From assembly GCF_030686865.1 (NCBI RefSeq), contig NZ_JAQYUS010000001.1, positions 124,001-188,000 of the forward strand: DNA of 64,000 bases. The letters run 5' to 3'. This document shows, one piece after another, positions 37,632 through 46,935 of the stretch. The notes beneath the pieces are model-generated. The model had not been told where the DNA came from. It did no database searches and saw only the letters and a list, made by a program, of their open reading frames with translations. Each line of letters starts with the position of its first letter. Position 1 is the first letter of the stretch. The stretch comes from Kaistella sp. SH40-3 (GTDB lineage: Bacteria; Bacteroidota; Bacteroidia; Flavobacteriales; Weeksellaceae). The translations under genes were made by a program, and so were the position numbers.

Positions 37632-39116
37632 TTATTTTTTCTTTTTAGCTGGAGCTTTTTTCTTAGCTGGAGCTTTTTTGGCAGGTACAACAACATCTGA
37701 TTTGTTGTATTTGTTCCATTCAGAATCTTCGCCGATATATTTCACAACTACTTTTCTGTCTGCTTGTCTTTCAGCATCTGAAGCGTTTTCTGCAACTTTT
37801 GCATTTTGCTCACCAATACCGATTGATTTAAGCACCGTTGGATCTACACCTCTAGCATCTAAAGCATTAACTACAGCAGCAGCTCTCTTTTTAGATAACT
37901 CTAAGTTATAAGCGTCAGATCCTTTTTTGTCAGTTTCACCAACTAATAGGAATCTTCCTCCGTCATTTTTAATGATTGAAGCAGCAGTATCTAATGCTCC
38001 TGAAGATTTAGCATTGATTGTTGCTTTATTAAAGTCGAAATAAACAGCTTTAAGATTTTCTTCAACTTCAGCACCTGTTACTTCTTTTGGTTTAGGACAA
38101 CCGTTGTATTCTTTAAGTCCGAAAACTGTAGGACAAGCGTCATCTTTATCTAAAATTCCGTCTCCGTCAGTATCTGGCCAAGGACAACCTTGGTTTTCAG
38201 CTGGACCTGCAACATCTGGACAGTTATCATCTTTATCAACTACACCGTCTCCGTCAGTATCTGGCCAAGGACAACCGTTGTTTTCAACTGGACCTGCAAC
38301 ATCTGGACATTGGTCATCGATATCAGGAATTCCGTCTCCATCAGTATCTGGACAACCTTGGAATTCTGCTAATCCTGGAGTATCAGGACATCTATCATCT
38401 TTATCTAAGATTCCGTCTTTATCTCTATCTGTGTTACCAAATCTAAATAAGATCGAAGCAGAAGCTTGGAAGAAGTTAGCAACATCTGATTTATCTGTAG
38501 GAGTAGAAACATAATCTCCTTGAACACCTAAACCGAAGTTTTTAGTGATCCAGAAATTTGAACCTAAACCAGTTGATACTGTGAAGTGATCTTTTCTTCT
38601 TTGAGTTGAAGCCATCCCATCAGAGAAACCAACATAAGTTTGTCCATTAACATCAGTTAAAGGGAAAGTTACGCCTGAGTAGTCATGTCTCAAATAGTTA
38701 GCACCTACTCTTACGAATGGATCGAACCAAGAATCTTCATTCCAAAGTCCGTTGAACTTAAATTGAAGACCTAAACCAGTCATTAGGAAAAACTCTTTCC
38801 CCATTCCGATTCTTTTGTTGTCAACATTCCCTACGGAAGTTTGCCAATCAAGAACCAAATACTTGCTTAAGTTTCTTGCAACTGTTAATTTTGATAATGG
38901 TGGAGTGATAGTAAAATTGTTCATATGATACAATTCTCCTCTATCACCACCGCCGAATGCCGTAGAGAACACGTCTCCAGCATTTCCTCCTGCTGCGACA
39001 TGATTTACTCCGTGAGCACCAACTCCGATTAACCACGGATTACTGGTAGTCTGAGCGAAAGCAGTAGAGGCAAATGTAAGTGCCATTGCTGCAATTCCTA
39101 ATTTTAGATTTTTCAT
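37632..39116 (-). CDS. OmpA-family outer-membrane protein with thrombospondin type 3 repeats and a Lys/Ala/Pro tail
   Basis: A 494-residue protein: signal peptide (…STAFAQ), N-terminal barrel-like domain (about 22-225), calcium-binding type 3 repeats (about 226-345: DRDKDGILDKDDRCPDTPG, then DTDGDG-type units ending CP), and a C-terminal peptidoglycan-binding OmpA domain (about 350-465: AVYFDFNKATIN, LSKKRAAAVVNAL). Two type 3 units are almost identical at DNA level (87-bp period). The chain ends with an unusual cationic tail made of PAKKAPAKKKAPAKKKK after the OmpA domain. It is probably an abundant envelope anchor with its own promoter and terminator. Confidence 0.92.
   Translation of the reverse strand: MKNLKLGIAAMALTFASTAFAQTTSNPWLIGVGAHGVNHVAAGGNAGDVFSTAFGGGDRGELYHMNNFTITPPLSKLTVARNLSKYLVLDWQTSVGNVDNKRIGMGKEFFLMTGLGLQFKFNGLWNEDSWFDPFVRVGANYLRHDYSGVTFPLTDVNGQTYVGFSDGMASTQRRKDHFTVSTGLGSNFWITKNFGLGVQGDYVSTPTDKSDVANFFQASASILFRFGNTDRDKDGILDKDDRCPDTPGLAEFQGCPDTDGDGIPDIDDQCPDVAGPVENNGCPWPDTDGDGVVDKDDNCPDVAGPAENQGCPWPDTDGDGILDKDDACPTVFGLKEYNGCPKPKEVTGAEVEENLKAVYFDFNKATINAKSSGALDTAASIIKNDGGRFLLVGETDKKGSDAYNLELSKKRAAAVVNALDARGVDPTVLKSIGIGEQNAKVAENASDAERQADRKVVVKYIGEDSEWNKYNKSDVVVPAKKAPAKKKAPAKKKK
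38158..38331. repeat. 87-bp tandem repeat inside the OmpA-family gene
   Basis: The stretch starting CCGTCTCCGTCAGTATCTGG at 38158 recurs at 38245, period 87 bp (29 codons). It encodes successive calcium-binding type 3 units with almost the same sequence. Confidence 0.85.
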
Positions 39117-39145
39117 AGAATTAAATGATTAAATAATTGATAATG

Positions 39146-39176
39146 CAAAATAAATATAAATTTTCCTTATAAACAA
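39146..39176 (-). promoter_or_regulatory. Putative promoter of the OmpA-family gene
   Basis: On the minus strand TTG (39174-39176), 21 bp, then TATTTTG (39146-39152). This is one base short of the TAnnTTTG consensus and slightly wide in spacing. Confidence 0.45.
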
Positions 39177-39193
39177 AGATTTTTAGTCTTTTT

Positions 39194-39652
39194 TTAACTT
39201 TTCTTTAATATTCTGTCGAGATTTCGTTTATTTTCTCTTTCTTTAATGCTTTCGCGTTTATCAAAGAGTTTTTTACCGCGACCGAGTGCAATAAGAATCT
39301 TGGCTTTTCCCTTATCATTTATATATAACTTTAAAGGAATTATCGTGTTACCAGCATCTTTTAGTTTCTTTTCAAACTTTTGCAATTCTCTTTTGTGCAG
39401 CAGCAACTTCCGTTCCCTTTTTGTTTTATGATTATAAAAAGTTCCTAATTTATACTCATCTATCATCATATTAATGATATACAATTCACCATCAATAAAT
39501 TGGCAAAACGATTCGGTAATACTTGCTTTTGAAGAACGTAAAGATTTAATTTCAGTTCCTGTAAGTACCATTCCCGCCTCTGTTTCTTCAGAAAGTTCAT
39601 ATTCAAAGCGAGCTCTTTTATTGTAGATCGCAATTGATTTTTCAATCTTCAT
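39194..39652 (-). CDS. smpB: SsrA-binding protein SmpB
   Basis: A 152-residue basic protein that delivers tmRNA to stalled ribosomes. Family motifs are IAIYNKRARFEYELSEETEAG, GTEIKSLRSSKASITESFC, TYNHKTKRERKLLLHK-like (here FYNHKTKRERKLLLHK) and KLYINDKGKAKILIALGRGKK, then a basic tail (KRESIKERENKRNLDRILKK) that contacts the decoding centre. Length and start are normal. It is divergent from the ABC-F gene. Confidence 0.96.
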   Translation of the reverse strand: MKIEKSIAIYNKRARFEYELSEETEAGMVLTGTEIKSLRSSKASITESFCQFIDGELYIINMMIDEYKLGTFYNHKTKRERKLLLHKRELQKFEKKLKDAGNTIIPLKLYINDKGKAKILIALGRGKKLFDKRESIKERENKRNLDRILKKS

Positions 39653-39761
39653 ATTGATGATTTTTTTTTAATTTATTTAATGTGTTAAATATTATACAAT
39701 TTTAACACAAGACTATAAAAATTTGGCATCCTAAAATAAATAACCAAATTAATTACCTTAA

Positions 39762-41456
<1,695 letters not shown>

Positions 41457-41485
41457 TGAATCCATATTTCTAAAGTAAAAAATAA

Positions 41486-41518
41486 AGAACCGTTCAAGCA
41501 ATTGAGCGGTTTTTTTTA
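41486..41518 (+). terminator. Terminator after the ABC-F gene
   Basis: Stem AACCGTTC (41488-41495) / GAGCGGTT (41504-41511), followed by a T-run. Confidence 0.85.
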
Positions 41519-41522
41519 ATCC

Positions 41523-41552
41523 AAAAAGACCTTGTTCAAACAAAGCCTTTTT
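41523..41552 (-). terminator. Terminator of the ferritin-like gene pair
   Basis: Fourteen continuous pairs (including G-T) with a 2-nt loop; minus-strand side ends in five T. It is back to back with the plus-strand terminator. Confidence 0.7.
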
Positions 41553-41595
41553 TAACTAAAAAATAAAACGATAATGAGAAAATTAATTTCTTTGA

Positions 41596-42408
41596 TTAAG
41601 CGATAAATAAACCTGCAATCATAGCAGCATCGTCGCCGGAAAGAATTTCATCAAAAGATGCCGAACCAGCCGCTGCCCCAAACAATGTTGAAGTATTGAA
41701 CCCTGCCTGCGTCATATTTTCTTCGCCAGCATATACCGCATCAGTTACACTTGGCATATTTCCACCATCTTTTAATTCAATCCAACCTTTATTAGCTCGC
41801 ATTCTTCTCACTTGCGAGGCATGTCTTGCTTCCACAGAATGAATTTGCAAAGCCGCTTGCAGAACCCCTTTATTTGAGGCCACATTTCCTGCCTGACCTT
41901 TATACGCTCTCACACCTGTATCTTCAAATGCTTGAGCAAGAATCATAAATTGTTGATAATCATTAAAAGGCTGAAAATTTCCACCTGCAGTAAAATCAAA
42001 GTTGGGCTTAGTTCCGGGTGTAGTTCCCAAAGAAGTTAAGGCCGCTTTTAAAAATACAACATGCGCTGTTTCATGTTTACTGATCTGTTGAAAAACAACT
42101 TTATCAGCAGCAGGAATTAAACCCGAAGCAGCCAAACCTGTTCTGTAATATTCATCTTCTAAATATTCTAAAGTTAATGCCAACTGCAATGCATCGGTTA
42201 ACGCTGAAGCAGGTGCAAAACTTGCTTTCACACTTATATTTTCAGCCTTAGCCGAAGTAGCCATAAAAGATCCAAGTCCTAATGGAATACTTGCAAATGC
42301 TGCCTTTTTACCGAATTTTGCAAGGTTAGAAATACCTTCGGATCGGGATGTCATTTTACTAAAAAATTGATCATCTGCTAATCTGTCTAATATATTAAGT
42401 AAGTTCAT
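41596..42408 (-). CDS. Ferritin-like domain protein (exported?)
   Basis: A 270-residue four-helix ferritin-like protein. A hydrophobic segment at 37-52 (AAFASIPLGLGSFMATSAKA) after a basic stretch suggests an atypical signal, with ATSAKA as a possible cleavage site. Likely di-metal ligands are in YLEDEYY (E81/E84), KHETAH (E113, H116), AFEDTGVRAY (E162) and SVEARHAS (E193, H196). It is the second gene of a pair; the upstream paralogue has the same spacing of motifs. These proteins are widespread in Bacteroidota; function is unknown and activity (iron oxidation or other) is not established. Confidence 0.82.
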   Translation of the reverse strand: MNLLNILDRLADDQFFSKMTSRSEGISNLAKFGKKAAFASIPLGLGSFMATSAKAENISVKASFAPASALTDALQLALTLEYLEDEYYRTGLAASGLIPAADKVVFQQISKHETAHVVFLKAALTSLGTTPGTKPNFDFTAGGNFQPFNDYQQFMILAQAFEDTGVRAYKGQAGNVASNKGVLQAALQIHSVEARHASQVRRMRANKGWIELKDGGNMPSVTDAVYAGEENMTQAGFNTSTLFGAAAGSASFDEILSGDDAAMIAGLFIA

Positions 42409-42444
42409 AATGTATGTTTTAAAAAAATTAAAGAATTAAATTAT

Positions 42445-43116
42445 TTAGCCGATTCCCTGTTCTTTCCAGGTAAATGGTGTTTTAATGAAGCCACCAGCAA
42501 TCTGAATAATATCTTTAGGTTCTTTTGCTACATCCAATCCATTAGCATCAACAACATCATCGCCAGAAAATGCTCCAGATCCAGGGCTGATAATATTTCT
42601 AATAGCCGATGCATGTCTAGTTTCTACAGAAACAATTTTTCCGGCAATAACCAGATAATCTAAATTACTGATATACTTTCCCGCACCGTTATAAGCAGCA
42701 ACACCCGTATCTTCTAGCGCTTTTGCAGTTGCTAAAATAGAATTCCGGTTATTAAAATCAATTCCATCATATTTAAACTCCAGTTTTGGTAAAACATTAG
42801 ATGTTGCACCCCCTAGTGCTGCTTTGAAGAAATCACGGTGAATCACCTCATGATGATAAATATCGGTAAACACTTGTTTTTCTTCCATTGAAATACCACT
42901 ATAGAAATTATTGACCACCTTGGTATAAAAATCTGCTTCTAACTGTTCTAATGCATAAGCATAATTAAGAATTCCCACGTCGCCCTTCCCCAAATCGAAT
43001 ATATTATCCTCCAGCGGGAATTGGTAGTCTTCTTCTCTACAGCCTGCAACGGTAAGTCCGGCAACCAGAAGTCCTACTCCACCCAATTTTAAGAAATTAC
43101 GTCTGCTTGTATCCAA
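42445..43116 (-). CDS. Ferritin-like protein with Tat signal and lipobox
   Basis: A 223-residue protein. The N-terminus has a twin-arginine motif (SRRNFLK, R5-R6), a hydrophobic stretch and a lipobox ending at C26 (VAGC), so it should be exported folded and lipidated. The ferritin-like core carries ALEQLEADFY (E57/E60), HHEVIHRDFF (E90, H93), ALEDTGVAAY (E135) and SVETRHAS (E165, H168). Export by Tat fits a protein that receives its metal cofactor in the cytoplasm. The downstream paralogue follows after 36 bp, so they probably work together. Confidence 0.85.
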   Translation of the reverse strand: MDTSRRNFLKLGGVGLLVAGLTVAGCREEDYQFPLEDNIFDLGKGDVGILNYAYALEQLEADFYTKVVNNFYSGISMEEKQVFTDIYHHEVIHRDFFKAALGGATSNVLPKLEFKYDGIDFNNRNSILATAKALEDTGVAAYNGAGKYISNLDYLVIAGKIVSVETRHASAIRNIISPGSGAFSGDDVVDANGLDVAKEPKDIIQIAGGFIKTPFTWKEQGIG

Positions 43117-43445
43117 AGTTGCTCATTTGTTTGATACGTTAATTGTTTTTTCCATAATAAAAATTTTAAGAATTAATGCTTATACTTTACCTACGAATAA
43201 TTTAAATTTACAGATTGTACAAAAGACAAAAAACATCAATCAAAAACATAAACGGCTGATTATCAATTGTAAAAATTTTACACATTAATAGTACTAATTG
43301 TTATCTTATTCCTTTTTAATAAAAAAAACACACTAAAACCATTTAATAAATAAGAAATTAGAAACACCATTACCTATTATTTGAATTTATAATATTGATA
43401 AACCAAACTGCTAATATTCCAAAAAAATACCTCACATATTTTTAC
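43117..43445. other. Divergent intergenic region between the ferritin-like pair and recJ
   Basis: About 330 bp, AT-rich, without ORF or recognisable RNA gene. It must hold the promoter of the ferritin-like genes, but no clean consensus was found on the minus strand. Confidence 0.5.
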
Positions 43446-43453
43446 TATTTTTG
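43446..43453 (+). promoter_or_regulatory. Putative -7 element of recJ
   Basis: TATTTTTG lies 7 bp before the ATG at 43461. If used, the transcript would be nearly leaderless and could not encode the upstream TTG start. Confidence 0.45.
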
Positions 43454-43460
43454 TAAGATT

Positions 43461-45170
43461 ATGAGTCAAAAATGGATTTACAAACCCGAACCCGATGAAG
43501 ATATTGTGGACGGAATCAGTTCGTCTCTTGGTTTTGGTACTTTTGAATCTAAAATTCTAGTTCTTCGTGGAATTGATGATTATCAAAAAGCACGAGAATT
43601 TTTCAAACCAAACCTCAACGATATTCACAATCCTTTTTTAATGAAGGATATGCAACTGGCGGTAGATCGCATTGCAACTGCCATTGAGAACGGAGAAAAA
43701 ATTATGGTCTATGGCGATTATGATGTTGATGGAACTACTGCAGTCGCTTTAATGTATTTATATCTAAGTAAAATTGTCGAGAAAAAATACCTCGATTATT
43801 ATATTCCCGATAGAAATATTGAAGGTTATGGTATATCTAAAACAGGAATTGATTTCGCCAAAGAAAACGGCTTCTCAGTAATTATCGCATTAGATTGTGG
43901 AATTAAAGCGCTGGATAAAATAGATTACGCCAAAGAATTGGGTGTTGATTTCATTATTTGTGATCACCATTTACCAGGCGAAGAAATTCCAGATGCGGTT
44001 GCAGTTTTGGATCCTAAAAGAAAAGACTGCCGATATCCTTTCAAAGAACTTTCAGGTTGTGGGGTGGGTTTTAAATTATGTCAAGGCTTAAATACTTTAT
44101 ATAAAATACCAGAAGCCGAACTTTTTGAATTAACAGATTTACTAGCAATCTCGATTGCTGCAGACATTGTTTCCATGTCAGGAGAAAATCGAGTTCTTGC
44201 AAAACAAGGATTAAAAGTTCTAAGAAAATCAAGGAATCTGGGATTGCGAATGTTAATTCCAGAAGATAAACTGGCAACTTTCGAAATCTCAAATATCGTT
44301 TTTGAAATCGCACCAAAAATTAATGCTGCTGGCAGAATTTCCCACGGAAAAGCAGCAGTTGAATTAATGGTTTCCGATAATTTGAAACATGCCACACAAA
44401 TCGTAAACGACATCGTAAACCTAAACGATTCTCGCCGGGAAATGGACATGAGCAGTACCACGGAAGCACTAAAACAAGTTGAAACCACAGGACAACTTAA
44501 AAATTTCAGCACCGTAGTTTATGGTCCCGAATGGAACAAAGGCGTCATCGGTATTGTCGCCTCCCGTTTGACCGAAAGTTACTACAAACCCACCGTGGTA
44601 TTTACCAATGGGAATGATGGCGAGCTGGTTGCTTCTGCTAGATCGGTTGCCGATTTTGATGTGCATCGTGCCTTGGAACTCTGTTCCGATTTATTCTTAA
44701 AATTTGGGGGACATCCCGCTGCGGCTGGTCTATCGATGGCGAAAGATAAATTTGAGCAGTTTCAGGAAAAATTTGAAAAAGTAGTTTCGGAACTTATTCA
44801 GGAACACCAAATCGAGCCGAGTATCACTATTGATTCAGATGTACATATTGATGATCTCGACAAAGATTTTTTTAATTTTCACCGAAAATTAGCCCCATTT
44901 GGTCCACACAATATGAAACCCGTTTTAGTGCTCAAAAATCAGAAAGTTTCTGGCTTTGTAAAAACGATGGGAAAAGAAAACAGTCATCTGAAATTTTATA
45001 TCAAACAGGAATCTACCGGAAGAAATATCGAATGTATTGGCTTTAAATTAGGAAAATACGCAGATGATTTTAGAAAGAAAAATTTTGATATTGCCTTTAC
45101 CGCAGAAGAAAATCATTGGAAAGGAAATGTAACTTATTTCTTAAATATTAGAGACGTTAAGTTTATTTAA
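43461..45170 (+). CDS. recJ: Single-stranded-DNA-specific exonuclease RecJ
   Basis: About 569 residues from the ATG at 43461 (MSQKWIYKPEPDEDI). The frame is open to a TTG at 43395, but a promoter-like TATTTTTG lies between. RecJ degrades ssDNA 5' to 3' in recombination and mismatch repair. DHH-domain motifs are VYGDYDVDGTTAVALMY, ALDCGIKA and ICDHHLPGEEIPDAVAVLDP. The DHHA1 motif is FGGHPAAAGLSM, and a C-terminal OB-like domain ends VTYFLNIRDVKFI. Length is normal. It converges on the next gene with 7 bp between stop codons. Confidence 0.95.
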   Translation: MSQKWIYKPEPDEDIVDGISSSLGFGTFESKILVLRGIDDYQKAREFFKPNLNDIHNPFLMKDMQLAVDRIATAIENGEKIMVYGDYDVDGTTAVALMYLYLSKIVEKKYLDYYIPDRNIEGYGISKTGIDFAKENGFSVIIALDCGIKALDKIDYAKELGVDFIICDHHLPGEEIPDAVAVLDPKRKDCRYPFKELSGCGVGFKLCQGLNTLYKIPEAELFELTDLLAISIAADIVSMSGENRVLAKQGLKVLRKSRNLGLRMLIPEDKLATFEISNIVFEIAPKINAAGRISHGKAAVELMVSDNLKHATQIVNDIVNLNDSRREMDMSSTTEALKQVETTGQLKNFSTVVYGPEWNKGVIGIVASRLTESYYKPTVVFTNGNDGELVASARSVADFDVHRALELCSDLFLKFGGHPAAAGLSMAKDKFEQFQEKFEKVVSELIQEHQIEPSITIDSDVHIDDLDKDFFNFHRKLAPFGPHNMKPVLVLKNQKVSGFVKTMGKENSHLKFYIKQESTGRNIECIGFKLGKYADDFRKKNFDIAFTAEENHWKGNVTYFLNIRDVKFI

Positions 45171-45177
45171 TTTTTAA

Positions 45178-46329
45178 TTAAAGGATTTTATGCCTTTTAA
45201 ACTCTTTTGTTTCATCAAAAAGATAACGATATGTCGCCAGTTTTCTGGTGACTTTTGTTTCTAAATTATCTGCAATTTTAATCATTTTGGGATTAAAATC
45301 TCCGATCCACTGCATTTCGTAATCTTCAAAATCGGTGGCTTTCCGAAAATGTCTGGTTCCTTCCCAAATCATAAAACCATCGATTCCTTTTCTTTGCCAT
45401 TCTGGAATAATTCCAAAAACCAAACCAACCATTTTTTTATTCTTACTGAATTTTTTAATCAACAGAAAAAGAATTTTCTGTACAATTCCGAACTTGCCAT
45501 TGAGGAATTTAATCCATTGATTTAAGTCTGGAATATTCATCCACATTGCAATCGGTTTTTCATTTTCGTAGACGAACCAAGAAATATGTTCATTGATAAC
45601 AGGCTTTAGAGTATTGAACATTTTCATGGTCTGTGTTTCCGTCAATTGTTTTCCCTGACCATGACTTGCCCACGCTTGATTGTAAACTGCGGTAAAATCG
45701 CGGGCAAATTTTTCGAGTGATTTTAACTGAAGTGGTTGTGCTGTAATATTTTTATTTTGAGAAATTCGCTTATGCATTTCCAAAAAATTGTTTGCAACCG
45801 GATCATGAATCTTTCGGCCGAAACATAATTGATTAAAATAAATTTGAAAACCATAATTTTCGAACAAATTTTTATAATAAGGCGGATTATAATTCATAGC
45901 GTAAAGTGGTTCTGAAAAACCCTCAATCAAAAGTCCCCAAAATTTATCGCGTTCCCCAAAATTAATCGGACCGTCCATGGCTTCCATTCCTTTTGCCTGC
46001 AGCCAATCTTTTGCAAAATCGAAAATAAAATTCGCCGTTTGCTGATCATTGATACAGTCAAAAAAACCAATTCCTCCTGTCGGTTGATCCTGTTTGTATT
46101 TTCTATTGAAGAAAACCGCAATTTTCCCCACGGTTTCATTTTGCTCATTTTTAAAAAGGAAACGTTCACATTCCCCAGATTTATAAAATTTATTTTTTTT
46201 CGGGTCAAAGACGTTTTCGATATCTTGGTCAAGGGGACAAATATAATTGCTGTCTTTTGCAAAAAGAATTTTTGGAAAGTTCAGAAATTCTAAAATCGAC
46301 GCTTTAGAAATCACAGTAATTATCTTCAT
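45178..46329 (-). CDS. GNAT-like acyltransferase (YghO-like), substrate unknown
   Basis: A 383-residue cytoplasmic protein. N-terminal part: FLNFPKILFAKDSNYICPLDQDI, with GIGFFDCINDQQTANFIFDFAKDWLQ resembling the first half of a GNAT fold. C-terminal part: GIIPEWQRKGIDGFMIWE, similar to the acetyl-CoA-binding Q/RxxGxG/A region but imperfect, followed by MQWIGDFNPKM. The whole resembles proteins annotated as YghO or GNAT-superfamily in Bacteroidota. No operon partner. Function is unproven. Confidence 0.7.
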   Translation of the reverse strand: MKIITVISKASILEFLNFPKILFAKDSNYICPLDQDIENVFDPKKNKFYKSGECERFLFKNEQNETVGKIAVFFNRKYKQDQPTGGIGFFDCINDQQTANFIFDFAKDWLQAKGMEAMDGPINFGERDKFWGLLIEGFSEPLYAMNYNPPYYKNLFENYGFQIYFNQLCFGRKIHDPVANNFLEMHKRISQNKNITAQPLQLKSLEKFARDFTAVYNQAWASHGQGKQLTETQTMKMFNTLKPVINEHISWFVYENEKPIAMWMNIPDLNQWIKFLNGKFGIVQKILFLLIKKFSKNKKMVGLVFGIIPEWQRKGIDGFMIWEGTRHFRKATDFEDYEMQWIGDFNPKMIKIADNLETKVTRKLATYRYLFDETKEFKRHKIL

Positions 46330-46410
46330 TTTTCAAAAATAATAAAGTTTTTCTGCAATAAATAACGATTTTTTTGATTTTTTTACTAATTTTATAAAAA
46401 TCCAAAATCT

Positions 46411-46935
46411 GTGAAAAAAACGCTTGCAATCTTTGCCCATCCTTATTTTGAATATTCTACAACCAACATCGAATTGATTAAAGCCTACGAAAGTTCAGAA
46501 CAGTTGACTTTTAAAGACTTATACGAAGAGTATCCAGATTTTCATATTGCAACTTTTAAAGAAAGAAAAAGAATTAGAGAATATGAAAGGTTGGTTTTTC
46601 ACTTTCCCCTGATTTGGTTTGGCTTGCCACCGCTTTTACGTCTGTGGATTGATGAAGTTTTTGACATGAGTTGGAAAGCAGAAGATGAAAACAGTCATCC
46701 TTTGATGAACAAAGATGCGGTGATTATTGTAACCATTGGGGCGGCGGAAGAAAATTATCAGAAAAACGGATTGTATAAAACCACCATTGAAGAACTGATG
46801 AGACCATTAACTTTATGCTTAGAAGTGACTGGAGTTCAGGTTAAAGAAATCATTGCAATCTATCATGCGGATGATTTAGAAGAAATTCCATTAAAAAAAA
46901 TTACCCAGAAAATTATAAAAACTTTAGAAAATTAA
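46411..46935 (+). CDS. KefF-like flavodoxin-fold NAD(P)H oxidoreductase
   Basis: A 174-residue flavodoxin-like quinone reductase. It begins with GTG (MKKTLAIFAHPYFEYSTTN), has the FMN-contacting FHFPLIWFGLPPLLRLWIDEVF and VTIGAAEENYQKNGLY. In E. coli, KefF is the cytoplasmic ancillary subunit needed for full KefC activity, and this gene directly precedes a KefC homologue. The stop overlaps the next start (TAATG), so translation is coupled. Size is close to E. coli KefF. Confidence 0.88.
   Translation: MKKTLAIFAHPYFEYSTTNIELIKAYESSEQLTFKDLYEEYPDFHIATFKERKRIREYERLVFHFPLIWFGLPPLLRLWIDEVFDMSWKAEDENSHPLMNKDAVIIVTIGAAEENYQKNGLYKTTIEELMRPLTLCLEVTGVQVKEIIAIYHADDLEEIPLKKITQKIIKTLEN

Noticed and set aside
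38158-38331. Possible CRISPR or intergenic tandem repeat
   Set aside because: The repeat is in frame, encodes calcium-binding units and lies wholly inside the OmpA-family gene.
38104-38514. Open reading frame of 136 codons on the plus strand, rich in SPSVSGQ repeats
   Set aside because: It is the reverse complement of the type 3 repeat DNA in the OmpA-family gene; its periodicity comes from that 87-bp repeat and it has no start-site support.
43395-43460. Upstream TTG start adding 22 residues to RecJ
   Set aside because: The extension does not resemble RecJ and contains a promoter-like TATTTTTG just before the ATG at 43461.
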